DNA from: a virus
Virus record (IMG/VR): IMGVR_UViG_3300009548_000024
Location: 1-29,266 of that record
DNA length: 29,266 nt
Direction: 5' to 3' (one strand)
Positions within the stretch are counted from its first letter, which is position 1, and each line of letters starts with the position of its first letter. The position numbers and the translations under genes were made by a program. Under the pieces are notes generated by a model. The model did not search any database and was not told where the DNA came from. It saw only the letters and a list, made by a program, of their open reading frames with translations. Shown piece after piece: positions 23,034-29,266 of the stretch.

Positions 23034-25202
23034 ATGCCAAATGCCTTCGATCATGTTTATGCTGATGATAATAAAACAGGCAGCAATGCGTTTGATAAAG
23101 TGTATGGTGCTCCCCCTCCTGCTGCGGCGGCTCCTACTCAAGCTCCGGGTATCCCTGCTGGCCCTCCTGCACCTGAACAAGAATCCGGGTTGAAATCAAC
23201 TTTAATGGAAATCCCTCGTCTCGGTAGTGAAATAGTATCGGGTATGGCAAATATCCCTGTAAAAGCATACAAGGGCTACAAGGGCATTGCTGCAATGGGT
23301 CAAGCTGCTTTGCAAGGGAAGGGGTTGGATGAATCTTTACAGGCTGGCACGGCGGCGATAGGTGATAGAAATGCGGTTAAATCTCCGTTGGCTCCTTCCA
23401 AAACAGGGGAGTTCATTGGTAAGAAAGTTATTCAACCAGGGATTAAAAGTGTTTCTGAAACAACCGGATTGCCTGAAGAACTGGTAAGTGGTGGGGTTGA
23501 GGCTGCTGGTGACATTGCAGGGCTTTATGGTTTGAAAGCTGGTATTCCTCCGGCTGCTCGGCTGGCTGGCAAAGTGGCTGGTAAAACTGCTTCTGGCCTG
23601 GGTGATACCGGTGCAGGGCTACTCGGCACTTATACAGGCACGGGAAAACGGTTTATCAAAGAAGCTGCGGCTCCTGGGGATACAGAGACTTTCACTAAAT
23701 ACATGCGTGGTGGAGAAGAGGGCGGTAAGGAAATCGTAAGCAAGGCAAAGGATGCCGTTCAGAAAATCAAAGATCAACGTGGTGAGGAATATCGCGCTAA
23801 ATTGGCTCAACTTGCTGAGAATCAGGCTCCTATTACTGATGCTCCTGCAATATTGCAAGATAGACTTAATACGCAACTTAGCAAATTCGGCGTGAAAATG
23901 ACCAAAAATCCGGCTGGTGAGGATGTCCCTGACTTTTCCCGGTCAACAATAGATCGTAAATCTCAAGGGGATGTTACTCATATCATTGATACAATTCAGG
24001 GATGGGGTAAGAAACCCGGTGATTTAACTCCGCTTTCTCTCGATACTCTCAAAAGACAACTTGACGATTTTTACAGTGATTCAAAAAATAGCCGTGCAAT
24101 GGTAGCAAGTCTCCGTGACGGTGTTAAAAAGTTGATTGTTGATAAAGTCCCTGAATATGCCGATATGACAAAGGGCTATGCAGAAGCAACGGGGCTTATC
24201 AACGAACTTGAGCGCACTCTTTCTCTCGGTAAAAAACCGATGATTGACACGACAATGAGGAAACTTACTTCATCCATGCGTGATAATTTCAGTTTCCGTA
24301 CTGAATTGCTCCATCAACTTCAAGAGGCAACTGGTGAGAATCTTGAATCTGCCATAGCCGGTTACAATCTCTCTTCAATGGCTCCTCAAGGTGGATTCGG
24401 CAAACTTACTTCAGGATCATTGAGCGTGGGGGTGTTGGCCCATGCTTTATCCCCTCATTACCTAGCCCTTCTTGCCATGTCTTCTCCCCGGATCGTCGGT
24501 GAATCTCTCCGTGCTCTCGGTATAGGTGCTCGGTATGTCAACCGGATTCTTCATAAACTGCCTGACATAAAAAAATACGTTGGTGGAGGCAAGGCTGCTG
24601 GTGGTGAAGCAGGGCAAGCTGGTACTGCGGGGGTTGCTGGTGAGGCTGTTCCTCCGAAACCTGGGGTAGAACCGGCCCCTGTACCTCCACAAACTGCTGA
24701 AACTGCTGCGCCCTTATCCTCCACTGCCCCTGCCCCTGAACCTGTGGTAGAACCTTCTATGCCGGATTACAAAGATATTCTGGACAGTTTAACGAAACAA
24801 ACAGGAATAGTAAGAGGCAAGGGTAAGAAAAACTGGACCGATAGTGATTTCCGTAACTGGCTTAAACAGTCATATCCCACGGTTGCTGCGAGATATGCTA
24901 AAAGTGATATATTTAAAGCTCTGGAAGGTCAAATAAGGGGTGAGAAACTAGGTAAACATCAACAGCGGGTTATAGATGCTTTCAATGAAGATCATACTAC
25001 GATGACGGCGAATGAAACTTATAAAACATCTCAAAAAGCAGACCGGTATGCAGCCGAAGCTGGTATGGACACAACCGGGTGGACGGATGAAGATAAATCA
25101 AACTTCGTTGAACAATATGAGGATTTTAAAAGAGGGCAAGGGAAACAGTCACAACCTGTTAAAGATGATCCATTTCCTCATTACAAACATAAAATAGATT
25201 AA
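23034..25202 (+). CDS. Second large internal/ejection-type virion protein (722 aa)
   Basis: AGGAG at 23023-23027 gives the start at 23034. The product opens with two DNAFDKVY-like elements (NAFDHVYADD and NAFDKVYGA), then Pro/Ala and APGIPAGPP. Residues 60-215 are Gly/Ala-rich helix. From about 265 to 450 a charged helical domain contains LSLDTLKRQLDDFYSD, MVASLRDGVKKLIVDKV and STMRKLTSSMRDNF-like sequence, similar to a domain seen in phage internal virion proteins. A hydrophobic segment lies near 455-490 (SLSVGVLAHALSPHYLALLAM), possibly for membrane insertion. A Pro/Ala-rich linker and a helical C-terminus follow. An injected, membrane-interacting role is plausible. Confidence 0.68.
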   Translation: MPNAFDHVYADDNKTGSNAFDKVYGAPPPAAAAPTQAPGIPAGPPAPEQESGLKSTLMEIPRLGSEIVSGMANIPVKAYKGYKGIAAMGQAALQGKGLDESLQAGTAAIGDRNAVKSPLAPSKTGEFIGKKVIQPGIKSVSETTGLPEELVSGGVEAAGDIAGLYGLKAGIPPAARLAGKVAGKTASGLGDTGAGLLGTYTGTGKRFIKEAAAPGDTETFTKYMRGGEEGGKEIVSKAKDAVQKIKDQRGEEYRAKLAQLAENQAPITDAPAILQDRLNTQLSKFGVKMTKNPAGEDVPDFSRSTIDRKSQGDVTHIIDTIQGWGKKPGDLTPLSLDTLKRQLDDFYSDSKNSRAMVASLRDGVKKLIVDKVPEYADMTKGYAEATGLINELERTLSLGKKPMIDTTMRKLTSSMRDNFSFRTELLHQLQEATGENLESAIAGYNLSSMAPQGGFGKLTSGSLSVGVLAHALSPHYLALLAMSSPRIVGESLRALGIGARYVNRILHKLPDIKKYVGGGKAAGGEAGQAGTAGVAGEAVPPKPGVEPAPVPPQTAETAAPLSSTAPAPEPVVEPSMPDYKDILDSLTKQTGIVRGKGKKNWTDSDFRNWLKQSYPTVAARYAKSDIFKALEGQIRGEKLGKHQQRVIDAFNEDHTTMTANETYKTSQKADRYAAEAGMDTTGWTDEDKSNFVEQYEDFKRGQGKQSQPVKDDPFPHYKHKID

Positions 25203-25216
25203 ACTGAAGGTGATAT

Positions 25217-26785
25217 ATGATTCTCCCTGCAATAAAATTTAAAGATCAAATTCATAAAGGGTCATTTGAAGATCATCATTCTGATATTCTGGCGGCAAAC
25301 AAGATCGGCAAAAAGCAGCCCCATAAAGAGGGATTCGTTATTGGTGGCCGGTTTTATAGCCGCAAGTATGCCAGTGATTACATGAAATCGAAAGGCTATA
25401 ATGTCCCGGATGAACTTCATTCTGAAGATATGAGAAAGGCGATAAATGATCCACAACAGGGAAAAACCGAGAAAGAAACCAAAGTGAAGTTGAAGGATGT
25501 GAAAGATGTTGTTGCTTGTGTGATTGATTATGGCACTTTCATTTGTGTAGCAGATACCCTTAGCAAAACAATGAAAAAGGTCTATTGCTATAACTTCACT
25601 GCTGAAGAATTTTATTCCATAGCAGATTTATGCAAGGCAACAGGTCTGAAAAATGTAGTAAGAACAAACGATATTTTTAGCCCTGAGATACTGGATACCA
25701 TTGATCTTTTTATCTTCCCGGATATTGGTTATGAAGGTTTGCAAAAACATTTTAAAACACTCGGCAAGGCAGTATGGGGAAGCATGGGAGTTGATGCAAT
25801 AGAAATTCTGCGGGATGAATTTCTGGAATTAATAAAAAAACTTGGGTTGCCAGTAATTAACTCTGTGCCAATAAAGGGTGTTTTAAACCTTCGTGAACAT
25901 CTTTCCAAAGTCAAAAATAAGCATGTTAAAGTTAATATATATCGTAAAAATATGGAGACATGGCATCACATTGATATAGAACATAGTCAGTCAGAACTTA
26001 ACAGGATGGAAACCGAATTCGGCGGTTTAGAGGATATTGTTGAATTTATCGTACAGGATCATATAGATACCGATGTTGAAACTGGATATGATGGGTGGAG
26101 TATTGACGGTATCTTTCCGGTATTTTGTTCTCAAGGCTATGAAAAGAAAAACGAGTTATATCTTGCTGCCTTAGTGGAATACAAAAATGTTCCCGACGAA
26201 ATTAAGGAGATTAATGATGCGATAGCTCCGTTGTTGAAAAAATATGGCTACCGGAATTTTTGGGCTACAGAAATTCGCGTGAAAGGTAATAAAAACCATT
26301 TCATTGATCCTACTCCTCGTATGCCTGGGATGAGTGGTGAACAGTTTATGATGACATGCGAGAATATTGCAGAAGTCATTTGGAAGGGCGCGAATGGGAT
26401 TATGGTGGAACCGAAATTTAATGCTAAAGTTGTTGCGGCGGCAACTATTTATTACACTGATTATATAGACGATAAGCATTGGATGGTATTGGACATACCT
26501 GAGAAAGTTAGGCCATATTTCAAAGGCTGGCATTATTGTTTTCATAACGGTAAATTCCATTGGCCTCCTAAAGACAATTGTGAGCTTGGTCTTATCTTAG
26601 GGGCTGGTGATAACATAAGAGAAGCAATTGAACATCTTAAAAAGAACATTGAACTATTGAAGGATGAACCTGTCAAATTCAAACTGCATGGTTTCAAGGA
26701 AATCTTGAAGGATATTGTTGAGGCCGAAAAACACGGAATTTATTTTAACGATCAGAAAATACCTGATATAAGTGATATTATTTAA
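25217..26785 (+). CDS. Probable ATP-grasp ligase fused to a phage N-terminal module (522 aa)
   Basis: ATG 25217 follows GAAGG. Residues 5-75 form a module seen at the N-terminus of other phage proteins: HSDILAAN, then GFVIGGRFYSRKYASDYM and LHSEDMRKA. Residues 185-400 have the order of an ATP-grasp enzyme: VWGSMGVDAIEILRDEF (186-202), VKVNIYR with a candidate ATP-binding Lys238, EFIVQ hinge (276-280), GYDGWSIDG (290-298), TEIRV (351-355) and FIDPTPRMPG (362-371), the last matching the metal-binding 'lEvNpR' segment with Thr in place of Asn. ATP-grasp enzymes join a carboxylate to an amine or similar via an acyl-phosphate. The substrate is unknown. Identification is by motif, so a diverged or inactive member remains possible. 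Confidence 0.62.
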   Translation: MILPAIKFKDQIHKGSFEDHHSDILAANKIGKKQPHKEGFVIGGRFYSRKYASDYMKSKGYNVPDELHSEDMRKAINDPQQGKTEKETKVKLKDVKDVVACVIDYGTFICVADTLSKTMKKVYCYNFTAEEFYSIADLCKATGLKNVVRTNDIFSPEILDTIDLFIFPDIGYEGLQKHFKTLGKAVWGSMGVDAIEILRDEFLELIKKLGLPVINSVPIKGVLNLREHLSKVKNKHVKVNIYRKNMETWHHIDIEHSQSELNRMETEFGGLEDIVEFIVQDHIDTDVETGYDGWSIDGIFPVFCSQGYEKKNELYLAALVEYKNVPDEIKEINDAIAPLLKKYGYRNFWATEIRVKGNKNHFIDPTPRMPGMSGEQFMMTCENIAEVIWKGANGIMVEPKFNAKVVAAATIYYTDYIDDKHWMVLDIPEKVRPYFKGWHYCFHNGKFHWPPKDNCELGLILGAGDNIREAIEHLKKNIELLKDEPVKFKLHGFKEILKDIVEAEKHGIYFNDQKIPDISDII

Positions 26786-26797
26786 GGAGCGATAATA

Positions 26798-26884
26798 ATG
26801 AAAACGCCTCCAGGACATGATGGAATACCGGACCCTATGGCTGGCGGATGGGGCGGGACTACTGGTGATGAGGACGACGAATGA
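26798..26884 (+). CDS. 28-aa acidic peptide next to the ATP-grasp gene
   Basis: AAGGAG at 26784-26789 lies eight bases before ATG 26798. The peptide reads MKTPPGHDGIPDPMAGGW followed by GGTTGDEDDE; its stop overlaps the next ATG (ATGA). A strong ribosome site and the overlap argue that it is translated. The end has two Thr and five acidic residues in ten positions. Such hydroxyl-plus-acidic arrangements occur in precursor peptides crosslinked by ATP-grasp ligases, but short Gly/Pro-rich peptides are also common in phage genomes without any modification. Function unknown. Confidence 0.6.
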   Translation: MKTPPGHDGIPDPMAGGWGGTTGDEDDE

Positions 26885-27129
26885 AAAAAGGATACGATGG
26901 ATATAAAGAAAAGAATGATATTACGGCTCTTGAAAATATTAATATTTATCGTGCAACCTTCAATCCTCCTGAACTATTTCCCATTATCCGTTATAGGACT
27001 GTTCGGGGAGAAGATTTTGGGGTATTGATGAACAAAGGGGAGAGGGTCACTATATGGAATGGCTTTACAGAAAAGCTAGAACATTATCATATTCATGATT
27101 ATGAAAACCGATTCATAGGGATGGTCTGA
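26881..27129 (+). CDS. Unknown 82-aa protein
   Basis: ATG 26881 overlaps the preceding TGA (ATGA), with GAGG seven bases upstream. The N-terminus is basic (MKKGYDGYKEKND), then a mixed segment with LFPIIRYRTVRGEDFGVLM and RVTIWNGFTEKLEHYHIHDY. It is soluble with no cysteines. No family recognised. Translation appears coupled to the acidic peptide, so the ATP-grasp enzyme, the peptide and this protein probably form one operon. Confidence 0.65.
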   Translation: MKKGYDGYKEKNDITALENINIYRATFNPPELFPIIRYRTVRGEDFGVLMNKGERVTIWNGFTEKLEHYHIHDYENRFIGMV

Positions 27130-27143
27130 CCTGTGATTAATCT

Positions 27144-27172
27144 TTGACTTTTAGCTGTTTTTACTGTATAGC
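27144..27172 (+). promoter_or_regulatory. Sigma-70-type promoter (TTGACT, 17 bp, TATAGC)
   Basis: TTGACT (27144-27149), a 17-base spacer and TATAGC (27167-27172) give five of six and four of six consensus matches, with the -10 preceded by ACTG. The likely start lies near 27179, about 36 bases before the ATG of the 52-aa gene. The 85-base gap is unusually long for this window, which supports a regulatory purpose. Confidence 0.5.
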
Positions 27173-27214
27173 GGATAGTGTCTGTAGCACAACATCAACA
27201 TGGAGGTATCGACA

Positions 27215-27373
27215 ATGGGTGGAGCATCGAACGTACCAAAAGGGATGGGGAAGGGTATCGGGAAGGGGAAAGCTCCTTCCAAGGGTGCAGTAGGAGCCAT
27301 GCCGGGTGGCCCGAAGAAGGGCAAGGGTATGATGAGCATCGACAAGCATCCTTCCAAACCGAAGAAAGCGTAG
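27215..27373 (+). CDS. 52-aa Gly/Lys-rich basic protein
   Basis: ATG 27215 has TGGAGG eight bases upstream. The protein is mostly Gly, Lys, Pro, Met and Ala (MGGASNVPKGMGKGIGKGKA, then GGPKKGKGMM and HPSKPKKA) with a single acidic residue, so it is strongly basic and probably disordered. Such composition suits nucleic-acid binding, but nothing more specific is shown. It stands alone between its own promoter candidate (27144) and an intrinsic terminator (27381), which suggests separate, possibly high, expression. The real product could be a DNA-condensing or host-directed small protein. Confidence 0.68.
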   Translation: MGGASNVPKGMGKGIGKGKAPSKGAVGAMPGGPKKGKGMMSIDKHPSKPKKA

Positions 27374-27380
27374 CGAAGAG

Positions 27381-27404
27381 GGGAGCCTAACGGCTCCCTT
27401 TTCT
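27381..27404 (+). terminator. Intrinsic terminator after the 52-aa gene
   Basis: GGGAGCC (27381-27387) and GGCTCCC (27392-27398) pair perfectly around TAAC, followed by TTTTCT (27399-27404). It is placed eight bases after the stop codon. Confidence 0.85.
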
Positions 27405-27425
27405 CAAATTTAAGGGAGGTTTTCC

Positions 27426-27641
27426 ATGCAACACATATCTGTCGATTCCAGTAATATTGCTTCGGTTGGTCATGAAGGCGACACTATGCAAGTTACTTTT
27501 AAACATGGTGGGACGTATCAATACAGCGGAGTGGACAAGGATACATTCAACGGCCTTTTGTCGGCTCCGTCCATTGGCAAGGCTCTTAACCAGTCAGGGT
27601 TGGTAGGTGTAAAACTTAATCCTGAAAAGAAGGAGAAATGA
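27426..27641 (+). CDS. KTSC-domain protein (71 aa)
   Basis: AAGGGAGG precedes ATG 27426. The whole protein matches the small KTSC domain: SSNIASVGHEGDTMQVTF (V-x-SS-x-I-x-x-i-G-x-x), then GGTYQYSGVDKDTFNGLL and SIGKALNQSGLVGVKL. KTSC domains occur alone or beside lysyl-tRNA synthetase and in many phages; their biochemical role is not well established. It begins a series of small genes before the lysis genes, just after the terminator at 27381-27404. The domain match is by eye but clear. Confidence 0.8.
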   Translation: MQHISVDSSNIASVGHEGDTMQVTFKHGGTYQYSGVDKDTFNGLLSAPSIGKALNQSGLVGVKLNPEKKEK

Positions 27642-27642
27642 G

Positions 27643-28017
27643 ATGAAATACTTTATTATTCTGTTTGCTATACTGATGATCTTTGTCAGTGTATCCCCTT
27701 CTGTCAAGGCTTCCCAAAGCTCTTATCCTGTAGTTTTTAGACCTACATCTTCTGCGGCTACTACTCCCAATATCAGACTGTGCATCATGAAGCAAGGGCT
27801 TTCTCAAGATCAGGAGACTTCTGGTGGCACAATACAGAGCATTGTCTGTGACACACGACCGGGTTACAATGTAACCAAATATCTTTCTACTACGCTTACC
27901 AACGTGATACTTTTGAATATCTGTGTCGATCAGGATACCAAGTATAATAACGATGGGTCATTGACAAACTATACCTTAATCAAGTCCGGCACTTGTTGGA
28001 GCGAGGCGGTACGGTAA
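27643..28017 (+). CDS. Secreted four-cysteine protein (124 aa)
   Basis: ATG 27643 lies one base after the previous stop, with AAGGAGA upstream. Residues 1-23 are a textbook Sec signal peptide: MKYFIILFAILMIFVSVS, then PSVKA with a likely cut after Ala23. The mature part has four cysteines (47, 69, 94, 118), suggesting two disulfides in the periplasm or outside. It lacks a lipobox. Its stop overlaps the next ATG. Phage-encoded exported proteins of this size may act on the envelope or block superinfection, but no such function can be assigned here. Confidence 0.75.
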   Translation: MKYFIILFAILMIFVSVSPSVKASQSSYPVVFRPTSSAATTPNIRLCIMKQGLSQDQETSGGTIQSIVCDTRPGYNVTKYLSTTLTNVILLNICVDQDTKYNNDGSLTNYTLIKSGTCWSEAVR

Positions 28018-28535
28018 TGGTAGCTGCTATCACTGAACAACGGAAACAGGAAGAGAGAAGAGTACATTTACTCCAGGAGTGTCCTCAATCTGAAAGAATC
28101 CAGGTCGTAAGCGAAACGCTGACCGAGTTAAAAGACAGTAATAAACGGGTTGCTATAGCTCTTGAAAATATTGCAAAACAGGGCGCTCAAGTAGATAGTC
28201 ACGAAAAGCATCTTGATACTCATGATTCACAGCTTGATACAGCTTTCTTTCAAATTCGTAAGATAGATGAACGAGTTATGAACCTTGAAATTAAAAAAGG
28301 CGAATGGGAAGGGGCAAAAAAGGCTAAAGATGAAATCATATCTACCGTAGAGAAGGAGAAGGAAAAGGAACAGATTGCTGCGGAAAAAGAAAATCAGAAA
28401 ATATGGACGCTTTTGGAGAGACTCCAACTTTTAACTCCGATTCTCTTATGTCTAGGATTTATTATATATATAATAGAAAAATTCACTATAATGACTAAAC
28501 TTATCAAGTTAATCAAAGAAGCATGGCCGTTTTGA
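28017..28535 (+). CDS. Coiled-coil protein with C-terminal membrane segment (lysis-region)
   Basis: ATG 28017 overlaps the previous TAA; an earlier TTG at 27993 would add eight residues. Residues 10-125 are mostly charged helix with heptad-like spacing (VSETLTELKDSNKRVAIAL, HEKHLDTHDSQLDTAFFQI). Residues about 136-155 (LQLLTPILLCLGFIIYIIEK) are one membrane helix, followed by a short basic tail. One-helix, coiled-coil proteins beside endolysins include holin-like and XhlA-type proteins and other lysis accessories, but this is longer than usual for those. A lysis or membrane-anchoring role is inferred from position. Confidence 0.7.
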   Translation: MVAAITEQRKQEERRVHLLQECPQSERIQVVSETLTELKDSNKRVAIALENIAKQGAQVDSHEKHLDTHDSQLDTAFFQIRKIDERVMNLEIKKGEWEGAKKAKDEIISTVEKEKEKEQIAAEKENQKIWTLLERLQLLTPILLCLGFIIYIIEKFTIMTKLIKLIKEAWPF

Positions 28536-28696
28536 ACAATGAATGCCCTTACATAAATATCTGTAAGTATCAAGCAGAAGATCACCTTAGATGTAAATCA
28601 ACTTGCCCTTACCGGAGGATATTAAATGGCAAAAATATTGCCTCAAAAGAATCTGAAAACTCATTGGTGCGAAACCCAAAGCAGGGAAAGGATTAG
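28532..28696 (+). CDS. 54-aa four-cysteine mini-protein (TTG start)
   Basis: A TTG at 28532 overlaps the previous TGA (TTGA), the same arrangement as at 12060 and 12683. The product reads NECPYINICKYQAEDH, then RCKSTCPYRRILNG and a polar tail. Cys5, Cys11, Cys21 and Cys25, with the repeated Cys-Pro-Tyr, look like a small metal-binding knuckle. It overlaps the next small gene by 71 bases in another frame, which lowers confidence, since one of the two may not be translated. No clear ribosome site. Confidence 0.42.
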   Translation: MNNECPYINICKYQAEDHLRCKSTCPYRRILNGKNIASKESENSLVRNPKQGKD

Positions 28697-28775
28697 TCAT
28701 TGCGGATTTAAATATTGCAAACATCCTGATAAGCCAAAGGAGATAGCTTATGAAGGCAAGCCGAAAGTGCCTTGA
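28626..28775 (+). CDS. 49-aa cysteine/histidine mini-protein
   Basis: GGAGG at 28614-28618 lies seven bases before ATG 28626, a strong site. The product has THWCETQSRERISHCGFKYC then KHPDKPKE, with Cys15, Cys26, Cys31 and nearby histidines, a possible small zinc site. It overlaps both the TTG-started upstream gene and the first 26 bases of the endolysin. Function unknown; placement suggests a lysis-cluster or regulatory peptide. Confidence 0.6.
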   Translation: MAKILPQKNLKTHWCETQSRERISHCGFKYCKHPDKPKEIAYEGKPKVP

Positions 28776-29238
28776 ACTTATCGAGAGCGAAGAGGGCAAA
28801 GTCAATCATTTTTATCACGATCAGGCTGGCTACCCTTCAATCGGTATCGGTCATAAACTGACACCTTTACAAGTTGCTTCTGGCAAACTGGTTATAAACG
28901 GTGAGTCAGTCATATATGCCAATGGCCTGACGGATCAGCAATGTTACGACCTCCTGGCTCAAGATATTATCCCGGCTGAAAATGAAGTGAATCAGGCTGT
29001 TCAAATAACTTTGAATCAGAATCAGTTTGACGCATGTGTTGATCTGGCTTTTAACATTGGTTCGGGTGGGTTTAACGGGAGTTCTGTACTCATGTATATT
29101 AACGCAGGGCATTTTGATGATGCTGCTAAATCATTTGCCTTATGGAATAAAATCACAAAGGATGGTGTTCATGTAGTTTGTGACGATTTAACAAAACGGA
29201 GAGCCAATGAAGCGGCACTATTCATGGAGGATGTATGA
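28750..29238 (+). CDS. Endolysin, GH24 phage lysozyme
   Basis: AAAGGAG is seven bases before ATG 28750. The 162-residue protein matches T4/P22-type lysozymes, which cut the glycan MurNAc-GlcNAc bond of peptidoglycan. The active-site region is ESEEGKVNHFYHDQAGYPSI: Glu15 (general acid), Asp24 eight residues later, and Ser30 where T4 lysozyme has Thr26, followed by GIGH. The middle has LNQNQFDACVDLAFNIGSG, the conserved substrate-cleft helix (Phe-Asp-Ala...Asn-x-G), and the end has LWNKITKDGVHV and KRRANEAALF. Length fits. It has no signal peptide, so release would depend on a holin. It overlaps the next gene by ATGA. Confidence 0.93.
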   Translation: MKASRKCLELIESEEGKVNHFYHDQAGYPSIGIGHKLTPLQVASGKLVINGESVIYANGLTDQQCYDLLAQDIIPAENEVNQAVQITLNQNQFDACVDLAFNIGSGGFNGSSVLMYINAGHFDDAAKSFALWNKITKDGVHVVCDDLTKRRANEAALFMEDV

Positions 29239-29266
29239 AAAAGTTACTTGTAGCACTCGTACTCTG
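29235..29266 (+). CDS. Start of a secreted or lipoprotein gene, cut by the window end
   Basis: ATG 29235 overlaps the endolysin stop (ATGA), with GGAGG just upstream. Only ten residues are visible: MKKLLVALVL, a typical signal-peptide opening. After an endolysin, a spanin or other envelope protein is common, but the rest is not in the window. Confidence 0.6.
   Translation, partial: MKKLLVALVL

Noticed and set aside
1-29266. CRISPR array, IS element, integrase or attachment site
   Set aside because: No regularly spaced identical repeats, transposase or recombinase motifs, or terminal inverted repeats were seen in this window.

Overview
The window is a stretch of a tailed bacteriophage (or prophage) genome. 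Every supported gene lies on the + strand, tightly packed, often with ATGA, TAATG or TTGA stop/start overlaps. It holds most of the virion-morphogenesis block followed by a lysis block. The order is end of a probable large terminase, portal, scaffold, major capsid, decoration-like proteins, head-tail adaptor, propeller-like tail/stopper protein, tail fibre proteins, two large internal or ejection-type proteins, endolysin. There is no tape-measure, tail-tube or sheath gene, so a short-tailed (podovirus-like) virion is the best reading. AGGAG-type ribosome sites and sigma-70-like promoters fit a bacterial host, probably Gram-negative, but the host cannot be named from the sequence.

Layout. (1) 1-1399: C-terminus of a probable TerL and three small unknown proteins. 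(2) 1400-1655: a control region with two intrinsic-terminator hairpins, a near-consensus promoter lying against the first, and a possible switchable leader RNA before the portal operon. (3) 1656-6302: small basic protein, portal, small post-portal protein, coiled-coil scaffold, major capsid protein with an unexpected signal-peptide-like N-terminus. (4) 6360-8645: four small structural or decoration-type proteins separated by RNA hairpins. (5) 8646-12686: adaptor, propeller-like protein and three tail proteins, one with a seven-fold LPVASI repeat. (6) 12683-19298: collagen-containing tail fibre and a set of beta-rich, partly cysteine-rich proteins, probably the receptor-binding module. (7) 19306-25202: small CGC-motif protein, coiled-coil protein and two large low-complexity internal-protein candidates. 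(8) 25217-27404: a probable ATP-grasp enzyme fused to a phage N-terminal module, a 28-residue acidic peptide, an 82-residue protein, and a 52-residue Gly/Lys-rich protein with its own promoter and terminator. (9) 27426-29266: KTSC-domain protein, secreted cysteine protein, coiled-coil membrane protein, two overlapping cysteine mini-proteins, GH24 endolysin and the start of another secreted or lipoprotein gene (spanin candidate).

The portal, scaffold and capsid proteins would build the prohead. The adaptor and propeller-like protein would close the portal and join it to the tail proteins. The 20.8-25.2 kb proteins are candidates for delivery with the DNA, and the last block would release progeny. 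The least ordinary parts are the ATP-grasp/small-peptide cluster, the terminator-promoter-leader region before the portal, and the capsid leader. Product calls rest on recognition of family features by eye; no database search was done.
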